This document shows positions 1 to 7,698 of a DNA stretch of 12,965 nt, one piece after another; the first letter of the stretch is position 1; each line of letters starts with the position of its first letter. A program made the translations under genes and the position numbers. The stretch comes from Chloroflexota bacterium (GTDB taxonomy: Bacteria; Chloroflexota; Limnocylindria; Limnocylindrales; Limnocylindraceae). Location of the stretch: positions 30,046 through 43,010 of the forward strand of contig DMUR01000105.1 of assembly GCA_003476885.1 (NCBI GenBank). The letters run 5' to 3'. The notes under the pieces were generated by a model, which made no database searches, was not told where the DNA came from, and saw only the letters and a program-made list of their open reading frames with translations.

Positions 1-2165
1 GCCGTGCGCAGGAAGGGGGCACCACCAGCCCGTTCACGAAGCAGAACTTCGCGCCGACGCCACGCACTCACGTCACCGCCACGCGCAAGCTCTACCGCCG
101 CCGCAATCGCAGGATCTTCCGGCCGATAGCTCTGCACCCATGCGGTCCCACCGCTCCCCCCTCGCCCCAAGCGACCACTCGCCTGCACGATCAGAGAGAC
201 GACCCGTTCCGCAGCGCGTTCATCGGGGAGGAGGAGGCCCGCGTCCGCAGAGGCGATCCCCACCAGCGCGAGGCGAGGGAGATCTAACGCCTTGGCCGCA
301 AGTGCGGTACCGATCAGCAGCTGGGTCTCACCCTTTCGAAAGGCGTCCAAGATGCGATCGCCTGCACCGATGCTCGCGGTGGTGTCTGCGTCGAGTCGGC
401 CGATGCGAAGCGACGGTAGGAGTCGCTTCACTTCACCCTCAAGGCGTTCGGTTCCACCACCGATCGCGCGAATCCGTGCACCGTTGCATGAAGGGCATCG
501 CGTGAGCGGCTCCGCAACGAGCCCACACCCGTGACAGCGGAGCAGCGACCCAGCACTGTGCAGGACGAGCGGCCGTTCACACGAAGGGCACGATTGCGCC
601 GCGCCGCAGTCCCTGCAGAGCAGTGCCGATGCAAGGCCTCGCCGATTCATGATCAGAAGTGCCTGCTCCCCTTCGCCCCATTTAAGCGCCTCAAGCGCTG
701 CGAGGAGGGGTCGACTGATCATTGATTTCCAGCCGTCCTCAAGCTCGCGACGCATGTCAACCACTTCAACGCGGATTACAGCGCTGCGATGCTCAAGCGT
801 CACATGACGCCACTCTTGCTGTTTGGCCCGTGCGATCGTCTCAATGGATGGCGTCGCACTGATAAGGAGGACGGGTGCTGCCGCGAACGCACCGAGCATG
901 ATCCCTGCATCGCGCGCATGGAGGCGCGGGGTGCGATCAGACTTGTAGGCCGCCTCATGCTCCTCATCAACGACGATCAGGCCAACTTCACGGCTCAGCG
1001 CGCCCAACGCAACGCGAGTGCCCACCACGAGGTGTGGCCCGACCTCCTGCAGTCGGGCGTGAGCATCCAGCCGCTCACCTTGGCTCGCCCCTGAATGCAC
1101 GAGTTCTGGCTCAACCCCTGTGATGCTCCGAAGCACATCTGCTGCAAGTGCAACCTGCGTTGCCTCAGGGACGAGCCAGAGCACTGAACGCCCCGCAGAG
1201 AGCGTGCGCGACGCGATCTCGGCAGCGAGACGACTCTTCCCCGATCCTGGCGCTCCATCAATCAGCGTGACGCCATCAAGGCGCGGCTCGCTCAGGAGTG
1301 CGCGCTGTGTGGGGCTCCACTCGGAGACAGAGAGATCGCTGATGACGTTGTCGCGGCGATCAGCGTGCCGTCGCTGGTGTCGTCGCATCGCAATCTGCAC
1401 GAGACCCAGGGCTGCAAGTCTACGGGCGGCGGGAAGCCCACCAGGGAGATCGGCTGCACGTACATACGCATCGCCGCCAGCTTCGGCACGATCTAGTGCT
1501 GCCAGCAACTCGCGCTGGCGAAGCCCGAGGCGAGTACGGGCATCTGGTAGGTCAGCGGCGCTCGTTCGTGATGCGTACGCCTCTTCAATAAGTCGCCCAT
1601 GCACGGCGCTCAGCCTCCAACTTCGCTCAAGCCGACCATCGCGCTCACCACTCCGAATCAGTGCGAGTAGCGCGCTGCGTCCACTCCCACGTGCTCCAGC
1701 AAGTCGGTCAACCGAAACCCATGTCTGGCTGATCCCTGCACGCTCCTCTGCTTCACTTGGCGCACCCACCGAGCGAATAGCCACCTCCACCTTGTCGAGC
1801 AGACCAGGCGGAAGGAGCGAACGAACTGTCAGTGCAAGCGGTGCAAGCCAGTGTGTGGCGATCGCCTCGGCGAGGCGCATGCCGAGCGATCCAATCAGGG
1901 GATCGCCGCTTAGCTTCGCCTCCGCACGCTTTAGGGTGACGCCAGGGGGAGGCGGGAGTGCGCCAACGTTTGAGGTAACGATCCCGATCGCGCGCCGCCC
2001 ACCAAATGGCACGACAACCGCGTCCCCAATCGCAACCTCTCCATGTTCTGGGGGCAAATAATCGTAGAGCCGCTCCCCTTGAGGGCCAGGGAGGTCCACC
2101 GCAATGCGAACGGTGTTCGGCGGATCACTGGGCCGCGCAGTTCGGGGCACATTGCCCCCACTCAC
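1..2165 (-). CDS. priA: Primosomal protein N' (PriA-type replication restart helicase), 3' end cut by window edge
   Basis: PriA recognises stalled forks and helps reload the replicative helicase. The reading frame stays open from a GTG at 2165 to position 1, about 721 residues, with some C-terminus missing. The N-terminal DNA-binding domain is seen in LYDYLPP and VVVPFGGRRAIGIV. Helicase motifs follow in order: Walker A GAPGSGKS (about 304-311), DEEH with EAAYKSDRTPRLHARD (from 400), SATPSIET, and NRRG. A zinc module follows with eight cysteines, from CRDC at 517 to CPSC at 560. Then come GGGTERLEGEV, GTALAAKALDLP and SGRLGRG (near 663). The last motifs depart from the usual GTQMxAKGxDFP and AGRAGR. 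The GTG overlaps the gmk stop as GTGA, which suggests translational coupling. A second GTG at 2150 is the alternative start. Family identity is firm; helicase activity is uncertain. Confidence 0.93.
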   Translation of the reverse strand, partial: MSGGNVPRTARPSDPPNTVRIAVDLPGPQGERLYDYLPPEHGEVAIGDAVVVPFGGRRAIGIVTSNVGALPPPPGVTLKRAEAKLSGDPLIGSLGMRLAEAIATHWLAPLALTVRSLLPPGLLDKVEVAIRSVGAPSEAEERAGISQTWVSVDRLAGARGSGRSALLALIRSGERDGRLERSWRLSAVHGRLIEEAYASRTSAADLPDARTRLGLRQRELLAALDRAEAGGDAYVRAADLPGGLPAARRLAALGLVQIAMRRHQRRHADRRDNVISDLSVSEWSPTQRALLSEPRLDGVTLIDGAPGSGKSRLAAEIASRTLSAGRSVLWLVPEATQVALAADVLRSITGVEPELVHSGASQGERLDAHARLQEVGPHLVVGTRVALGALSREVGLIVVDEEHEAAYKSDRTPRLHARDAGIMLGAFAAAPVLLISATPSIETIARAKQQEWRHVTLEHRSAVIRVEVVDMRRELEDGWKSMISRPLLAALEALKWGEGEQALLIMNRRGLASALLCRDCGAAQSCPSCERPLVLHSAGSLLRCHGCGLVAEPLTRCPSCNGARIRAIGGGTERLEGEVKRLLPSLRIGRLDADTTASIGAGDRILDAFRKGETQLLIGTALAAKALDLPRLALVGIASADAGLLLPDERAAERVVSLIVQASGRLGRGGSGGTAWVQSYRPEDPAIAAAVELARGGDVSAWRRREVLLRERAGGAPFLRT

Positions 2166-2785
2166 ACGCTGATCCGACGCTCCGGATGCTTGGCGCGTTC
2201 CGCGAGCACGATCTTCTCAACCTGCGCGGCCGCCTCTTCCGGGTAACCAGTTTCGTTGAGTACGAGGTAGTCATACTCTTTTGCACGATCCATCTCCACG
2301 ATCGCACTTCGCGCTCGGGTCACAAGTTCTTCCGCCGACTCAGTCCCGCGGCCCGCGAGTCGGGCAGCGAGCGCTTCGGGTGACGGTGGCGCAATGAAGA
2401 TGAGGATCGCCTCGGGAATCTCTGCGCGAACGCTGCGCGCGCCTTGCACGTCGATCTTAAGGATCGCATCCTCGCCACGCTCCAGCGCCTCTCGAACCTC
2501 GCTCCGAGGCGTCCCATACGAGCGCCCGTGAACCGTCGCGGACTCAAGCAGACCGCTCGCCTCGCGCAGGGCAGTAAATGATTCGTCGGTGTGGAAGTGA
2601 TAGTGCACGCCGTTCATCTCACCCGATCGCGGTTCTCGAGTGGTACAGGTCACCACGTAGTGGAAGGTCTGACCGATCGGTCGGCGACGCAACTCGTTAA
2701 TGATTGTGTCCTTTCCCACGCCACTGGGGCCTGAGATCACAATCACCTGCGCTCCTGCTGCGCCATCGCGACGCTGACCTGGCAT
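2162..2785 (-). CDS. gmk: Guanylate kinase
   Basis: Cytosolic kinase that phosphorylates GMP to GDP with ATP, feeding GTP and dGTP pools. The 207-residue length is normal. Visible motifs are the P-loop GPSGVGKDT (19-27), TCTTREPRSGE with HYHF for GMP binding (about 46-64), YGTPR (90-94), IDVQGA (111-116) and the lid arginines in ARLAGRG. The P-loop has Asp where Ser or Gly is commoner, a variant I associate with Chloroflexota enzymes. The ATG at 2785 overlaps the last base of the rluD stop (TGATG), and a strong GGAGG lies about five bases upstream inside rluD, which fixes the start. It is the fourth gene of the ileS operon and overlaps priA at its 3' end. Confidence 0.96.
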   Translation of the reverse strand: MPGQRRDGAAGAQVIVISGPSGVGKDTIINELRRRPIGQTFHYVVTCTTREPRSGEMNGVHYHFHTDESFTALREASGLLESATVHGRSYGTPRSEVREALERGEDAILKIDVQGARSVRAEIPEAILIFIAPPSPEALAARLAGRGTESAEELVTRARSAIVEMDRAKEYDYLVLNETGYPEEAAAQVEKIVLAERAKHPERRISV

Positions 2786-3729
2786 CAGCCCTCCGATCTC
2801 TCTCCGTGCAACCGTAGCGTATCAAGAGGGAGCTGCAGATCCGGAGGGAGTGGCGCCTCAAGCCGCATCAGCCGCCCGTCGCGCGGATGGGTGAACGCGA
2901 TCCGCCACGCATGCAGGAAGAGCCTCGTCGTCCCTTCAGGTCCGCGCCGGCTCGTTCCGTTTCCGTACGTTGGGTCGCCGGCGATCGGATGACCGATCTC
3001 CGTCAAATGAACGCGGACCTGGTGCGTTCGGCCGGTGATCAGATCAACTTCGAGCATCGTCCAGCCCGCGAATCGCTCACGCACTCGGTAGCCAGTTGTG
3101 GCCGGGCGACCGCCTGCGACGACCGCCATCCGCTTTCGCTCCGCTGGGTCACGACCGATTGGGGCCTCAATCCGTCCGACCTCCGCAGCAACAGGGCCCT
3201 GCACGAGCGTGATGTAGGTCTTCTTGACGCGTCGTGCCTTCAGTTGTGCCATGAGGCTCGACTGAGCAAGATCCCCTTTCGCCACGACCAGCAGGCCTGA
3301 GGTGTCTTTATCAAGTCGGTGAACGAGTCCAGGACGCGCAACCCCAGCAATACCAGGAAGGTCCTCCACATGATGCAGGAGCGCGTTCACGAGTGTTCCG
3401 CTTGCATGCCCTGGAGCCGGATGCACCACAAGCCCCGCCGGCTTGTCCACCACAAGGATGTCTTCGTCTTCATACACCACGCTAATCGGGATCTCTTCAG
3501 CCAGGAGCTGCGCATCAGCCACTGGCGGGATGGAGAGGTGGAGCGTGCCTCCTGGAATCAGCGTGCTGCTTGCGCGAATCTCCACGCCGTTCATGGTGAG
3601 CCGCCCCTCGCTGATCAAACGCTGGACGAACGAACGAGAGAGACCGCAACGATCTGCAACGAAACGATCCGCACGCTGTCGCGCCGCTTCAGGCGGGATC
3701 GGAAGATCAATCTCTCGGGGGTCGCTCAT
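2785..3729 (-). CDS. rluD: RluA/RluD-family 23S rRNA pseudouridine synthase
   Basis: Converts specific uridines of large-subunit rRNA to pseudouridine. The protein has 314 residues. It opens with an S4-like RNA-binding domain (about 17-70, with LSRSFVQRLISEGRLTMNG), followed by the RluA-type catalytic domain starting at VYEDEDILVVDKPAGLVVHP (85-104). The signature GLVHRLDKDTSGLLVVAK lies at 134-151, with the likely nucleophile Asp140 in HRLD. TGRTHQVRVHL, the second conserved block, is also present. The ATG at 3729 overlaps the lspA stop as ATGA. S4 plus this catalytic domain matches the RluD/YlyB group, which is often next to lspA in bacteria. The exact target uridines cannot be read from sequence, so the symbol is a family-level assignment. 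Confidence 0.93.
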   Translation of the reverse strand: MSDPREIDLPIPPEAARQRADRFVADRCGLSRSFVQRLISEGRLTMNGVEIRASSTLIPGGTLHLSIPPVADAQLLAEEIPISVVYEDEDILVVDKPAGLVVHPAPGHASGTLVNALLHHVEDLPGIAGVARPGLVHRLDKDTSGLLVVAKGDLAQSSLMAQLKARRVKKTYITLVQGPVAAEVGRIEAPIGRDPAERKRMAVVAGGRPATTGYRVRERFAGWTMLEVDLITGRTHQVRVHLTEIGHPIAGDPTYGNGTSRRGPEGTTRLFLHAWRIAFTHPRDGRLMRLEAPLPPDLQLPLDTLRLHGERSEG

Positions 3730-4205
3730 CGCTTCCTCTGGTCACGTTCACGCGGTGAACGGAGTGCCGCGAGCAGCATGATCAAGATCCCGAAGCTAAT
3801 TCCCATATCAGCCACATTAAAGGTCCAGAAGCGCAAGGAGCCAACCCCAAGATCAATGAAGTCGAGCACGTAGCCCATCGTGATGCGATCGAGCAGATTC
3901 CCCAGCGCACCACCGATCAAGAGCCCAGTTGCAAAGGTCAGCGCAGACGGTCGCCGTTCACCCTCCCGCTCGTGCACTACCAAGAGTGCAACCACGACGC
4001 CGAGACTCAAGAGTGCAAGGATCGGTGCGCTCCCTTGGAAGAGGCCGAAGAGACCGCCTCGGTTCTCACTGCGAATCAACTGCAGGGTGCTTCCAATGAT
4101 CTCCCGTGGAGAGCCCTCACTTAGTAGATCAGGGAGCACCGATTTGCTGAACCGATCAAGCAGAAAGACGAGGCTCGCCACACCAACGACAAGTGCACGC
4201 CTCAT
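3726..4205 (-). CDS. lspA: Lipoprotein signal peptidase (signal peptidase II)
   Basis: Membrane aspartyl protease that removes the signal peptide from diacylglyceryl-modified prolipoproteins. The start chosen is the ATG at 4205, which overlaps the ileS stop as ATGA. An upstream in-frame ATG at 4271 would lie deep inside ileS and adds a charged, non-membrane tail, so I reject it. This gives 159 residues, the usual size, with about four hydrophobic segments (5-17, 60-77, 90-105, 129-147). Catalytic aspartates are Asp115 (in GYVLDFID) and Asp133 (in FNVAD), with GGALGNLLDR just before. The N-terminal D-x-x-x-K element is present as Asp17 and Lys21. The usual NxGxAF block reads NRGGLFG, a mild deviation. 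The tail is strongly basic. The gene overlaps rluD by four bases. Confidence 0.95.
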   Translation of the reverse strand: MRRALVVGVASLVFLLDRFSKSVLPDLLSEGSPREIIGSTLQLIRSENRGGLFGLFQGSAPILALLSLGVVVALLVVHEREGERRPSALTFATGLLIGGALGNLLDRITMGYVLDFIDLGVGSLRFWTFNVADMGISFGILIMLLAALRSPRERDQRKR

Positions 4206-7200
4206 TCGGTCGCGCGGCGAATGAACAGTTCCGCGTCGCCTCCAGAGAGCGCCACGGTCGCGCGCTCCCACCCAGCGAGTGGTGCCCCCCCACTCTTAGC
4301 GAATTGGCACCGGAGCGCGCCGACGGCGCTAACGATCTCTCCCCGATGCTGCTCCAGTTCGCTCGGGGCACCCCGGATCTCCATCTCCACGCGGTCTTCC
4401 CGTTGGAGCCCAGCACTCTTACGCGACTCTTGCACGGCGCGGATCACCTCACGTGCATCACCTTCGACGACCAATGCGGGCGTCAAACTCGTGTCAAGCT
4501 CCACAACCAGCCCGTCATCCTCAGCCACATGTTGGCCCTCACGAGGGACCGCCTGAATCTCAATCTCATCGGCAGCAAGCTCAACCCCAGCAATAGCGAC
4601 TGCACCGTTCGCAAGAAAATCTACCTTCCCGTCACGTGCCGCTTGCATCACAACCTGCGTCGATGCACCGAGTCGCTTCGCAACTTTCGGAAGGAGAACC
4701 TTGACGCGACGCTCAAAGAGGCCAGATGCATCGTCAACGCGCTCAACGCTCTTCACGTTGAGCTCATCAGCGAGGATGTTCTGTAGGGCTTCTGCGTCGG
4801 CACCGCGCACGCCAAGAACCACACGGGCGCGAGCGAGAGGCTGGCGGGTCCGGATGCCTGCTGCACTGCGTACTGAACGGCCGAGCTCCGCGGCGCGAAT
4901 GATCCGCTCCATTGCCTGCTCCAGTTCACTGTCGCGCCATCCCGCACTCTCTTCAGTCGGCCAGTGCAGGAGGTGGATGCTGCCAGGTGCGCTCCCTGTG
5001 CGAATCGCCCCAGCGAGCGGGCGTGCCGCCCCGCCGACAACCTCGCTGACCCCTGCGCCTGTGACGCTCCCGTTCGTTTGGTCGTTGCCAACCAAATTGC
5101 GGTACAGCGAATCAGTGAAGAACGGACTGATCGGCGCGGCAACCCGAAGCAGCGTGAGCAGTGCCTGATGCAACGTGTCGAAGGCGGCGTGCCTTTCGCG
5201 CTCTGGAGCATCCGCTGCAAACTGATCACGGGTGCGACGGAGGTACCAGGTAGAGAGTTCGTCAATCCCCTGCTCAAGGCGACGAACCGCAGCGTACGCG
5301 TCGTAGGCGCGCAACGAGGTTTCGACGCTGGAGGCGAGCTCGGCTGAGCGACTGAGAATCCACCGATCCATCACGCTTCGCGACGAAGCTGGCACCTCGA
5401 CCTCACCTGGCGTCCATCGGGCGGATCGCGCCTGTCCAACGAGGAACGCGTAAACGTTCCATAGAACGAGCAGGCGGCGACGCGTCTCATCAGCTGCCTC
5501 CCAGCCGAAGAGCACGTTCTCCTCTGGCCGTGAGCCCACAAAGAGCCAGCGCATCACGTCCGCCCCCATGCGGTCGGCCGCCTCATCGAACTCAATCGAG
5601 TTCCCCCAGCTCTTGTGCATCGCCCGTCCGTCAGCGCCCACAACAAGGCCGTAGCCGAAGATCGTCTTTGTCGGTTCGCTTGACGCCAACACCGTAGACA
5701 TGGCGAGGAGCGAATAGAACCAGTTGCGGAACTGTCCTGGGAAGCTCTCGGTGATGAAGTCGGCAGGGAACCAACGCTTCCAGTACTCAGGATCCTCGCG
5801 GTACCGCAACGTTGAGAACGAGACGATCCCCGCATCGAGCCACGGGTTCCCCACGTCAGGGACGCGCGTCACCTTCTCCCCGCACCCGCTGCAGTCAATC
5901 TGCACCTCATCGATGTATGGGCGGTGCGCCGTGTGCCCCTCAAGCGCCGCCGCTCCAGCGGTTGCTCGCCCCTCCAACTCCTTGCGCGAGCTGAGCACTT
6001 CCACCTTGCCGCACGAGGCGCACTCGTAAATCGGCAGCGCGAGGCCCCAGTAGCGCTTCTTCGAGATCATCCAATCGCTCATGTTTCGCAGCCAATCAAG
6101 TTCGCGCTCATACCCAAACTCTGGAAGCCAGGTGATCCGGTCGACCACGGACATGATCTGGTACCGCAGGCTCGCGTCGATCTCCGCCTTGGTCAACTGA
6201 TCGCGCGGCTTCTCGTAGAGCGGCCCCATGCTGATGAACCACTCATCAACGAGCCGAAAGACGAGCGGTGTTGCGCAGCGCCAGCAGTGTGGGTATCGGT
6301 GCGTGATCTTCTCACGACGCAGCAGACTCTTTGCGGCGGTGAGGTGCGCGAACACGTCCTCTGTCACCTCATGCCACTCGCGTCCACTGAGGGCGCCAAA
6401 ACCGTCAAGGTAGAAGCCCGATTCATCAATTGGCGCAATCGCAGGGAGCCCCTCAGCGACACCGAGCTTATGGTCATCGCTTCCGCATCCAGGAGCAATG
6501 TGCACGATGCAGGTCCCCTCTTCGGAACCAACGTCGTCCCATCCGATCACGCGGTGTGCAGCTCCGTCAGGTCCAAGCGCTTCACGCACGGCGGGCAGGT
6601 CATCAAAAGGGGCACGGTACTTCCAGCCGATCAGCTCAGACCCTTTGCGTGTTTCAAGAAGGACAGCGCGCGGGGCACCACCACCAAGGGTAGCAGTGCG
6701 ACGCGATGCGCCAATCCAGAGCTTGCGGCCGTCAAACTCAACAAGTTCGTAATCGAGTGTGGGATGCACAGCGGCGGCAACATTCGCGGCTACCGTCCAT
6801 GGCGTGGTCGTCCACGCAACGAGCTCTTCGCCTGGCCGATCAACAAGTGCCAGCCCGAAATAGAGCGACGGATCTTCGCGATCTGCATACCCCTCAGTCA
6901 TCTCATGCTGACTGATCCCCGTGCCGCAGCGGGCGCACCACGGCATGCTGTCGCTCCCCTTGTAGAGCCAGCCGCGCGCATGACACGTTGCGAGGAAGGT
7001 CCAGATGAGGTCGTTGTTCTCGTCGGAGAACGTGAAGTACGAACCGCCAACCTCTGGGGTGCCGAGTCGCCCAATCAGCTGCTCCACTGGGCCGCTGACA
7101 GGACCGTCCACGCCAGCGATCGTGACCGGCGTGGCTGGACCCTCTGCGAGTGCATCACGAAGCTTCAGCAGCTCGGCTGGGTCATTCCAGTCCATCCACA

Positions 7201-7618
7201 TGCCGAGCCGAATTGATTGCTCTGTCTGTCGCGCGGCATAGGTGAGGACGCGCTGCTTGCAGAGGCTGATGAATTCAGCGAGCCCCTGCTCTTCAATCTG
7301 TCGCTTACTGGTGTAGCCGAGCTCGCGCTCAACATTCACCTCAACCCAGAGTCCCTGGCAATCGAAGCCCTGCTGCCAGCGTAGTTCGTGGCCAAGTGAG
7401 GCGCGGAAGCGCTGAAAGAGGTCTTTGTACGTACGGCCCCACGCATGGTGCACACCCATTGGGTTGTTCGCGGTGATGGGCCCGTCAAGGAACGACCAGG
7501 CCGGTCCCCCCGTCGTCTGTGCGCGAAGACGTTCAAAGACGCCTTCCTCCCGCCAGCTGCGCAGCATCTCGTGCTCAATGCTGACAAGGTCGGGGCGGGC
7601 GTCAACAGGTCGGAACAT
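4202..7618 (-). CDS. ileS: Isoleucine--tRNA ligase, large divergent form
   Basis: Charges tRNA-Ile with isoleucine and edits misactivated valine; cytosolic. The protein is 1138 residues from the ATG at 7618, chosen because homology (WREEGVFERLRAQ, FLDGPITANNPMG) begins just after it and upstream codons overlap the divergent LCP gene. The HIGH site reads HHAWGR (57-62) and KMSKS reads MHKSW (667-671). The editing domain has WTTTPWT (269-275) and VHIAPGCGSDD. Cysteine pairs occur at CARC (228-231) and further on. SKKRYWG (about 519-525) and a long C-terminal anticodon-binding region follow. Residues 147-192 are an insertion between MDW and SYFTFSDE. First gene of the ileS-lspA-rluD-gmk-priA operon. 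No Shine-Dalgarno is evident, and I see no room for a T-box leader before the LCP gene. Confidence 0.96.
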   Translation of the reverse strand: MFRPVDARPDLVSIEHEMLRSWREEGVFERLRAQTTGGPAWSFLDGPITANNPMGVHHAWGRTYKDLFQRFRASLGHELRWQQGFDCQGLWVEVNVERELGYTSKRQIEEQGLAEFISLCKQRVLTYAARQTEQSIRLGMWMDWNDPAELLKLRDALAEGPATPVTIAGVDGPVSGPVEQLIGRLGTPEVGGSYFTFSDENNDLIWTFLATCHARGWLYKGSDSMPWCARCGTGISQHEMTEGYADREDPSLYFGLALVDRPGEELVAWTTTPWTVAANVAAAVHPTLDYELVEFDGRKLWIGASRRTATLGGGAPRAVLLETRKGSELIGWKYRAPFDDLPAVREALGPDGAAHRVIGWDDVGSEEGTCIVHIAPGCGSDDHKLGVAEGLPAIAPIDESGFYLDGFGALSGREWHEVTEDVFAHLTAAKSLLRREKITHRYPHCWRCATPLVFRLVDEWFISMGPLYEKPRDQLTKAEIDASLRYQIMSVVDRITWLPEFGYERELDWLRNMSDWMISKKRYWGLALPIYECASCGKVEVLSSRKELEGRATAGAAALEGHTAHRPYIDEVQIDCSGCGEKVTRVPDVGNPWLDAGIVSFSTLRYREDPEYWKRWFPADFITESFPGQFRNWFYSLLAMSTVLASSEPTKTIFGYGLVVGADGRAMHKSWGNSIEFDEAADRMGADVMRWLFVGSRPEENVLFGWEAADETRRRLLVLWNVYAFLVGQARSARWTPGEVEVPASSRSVMDRWILSRSAELASSVETSLRAYDAYAAVRRLEQGIDELSTWYLRRTRDQFAADAPERERHAAFDTLHQALLTLLRVAAPISPFFTDSLYRNLVGNDQTNGSVTGAGVSEVVGGAARPLAGAIRTGSAPGSIHLLHWPTEESAGWRDSELEQAMERIIRAAELGRSVRSAAGIRTRQPLARARVVLGVRGADAEALQNILADELNVKSVERVDDASGLFERRVKVLLPKVAKRLGASTQVVMQAARDGKVDFLANGAVAIAGVELAADEIEIQAVPREGQHVAEDDGLVVELDTSLTPALVVEGDAREVIRAVQESRKSAGLQREDRVEMEIRGAPSELEQHRGEIVSAVGALRCQFAKSGGAPLAGWERATVALSGGDAELFIRRATE

Positions 7619-7698
7619 GCTACGGAGCGTGCCACGCGCGTCCCTGCATGGCAAACGGAGCGCCGACTCGTTCGCAGGTGAGGCGCTATCGTGCGAGG
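7619..7698. promoter_or_regulatory. Divergent promoter region between ileS and the LCP gene
   Basis: These 80 bases must hold at least part of the control for both divergent transcripts. On the plus strand TATCGT at 7687-7692 fits a TAnnnT -10 element, placed exactly so that transcription would begin at the GTG at 7699. On the minus strand I cannot name a convincing -10 or -35 for ileS, so its promoter may lie inside the start of the LCP gene. No intrinsic terminator or T-box-like structure is seen. Confidence 0.4.

Noticed and set aside
1120..2061. Plus-strand open frame of 313 codons opposite priA
   Set aside because: Antisense to priA; rich in Ser, Arg and Ala with no domain, as expected for a shadow frame.
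4193..4786. Plus-strand 197-codon frame across the ileS/lspA junction
   Set aside because: Antisense to ileS, no motif, and no ribosome site.
5924..7216. Plus-strand open frame of 430 codons opposite ileS
   Set aside because: Lies wholly antisense to strongly conserved ileS, has no recognisable motif, and is a by-product of high-GC codon use.
7619..7698. T-box riboswitch before ileS
   Set aside because: The region is too short, and no T-box bulge sequence or terminator hairpin is visible.
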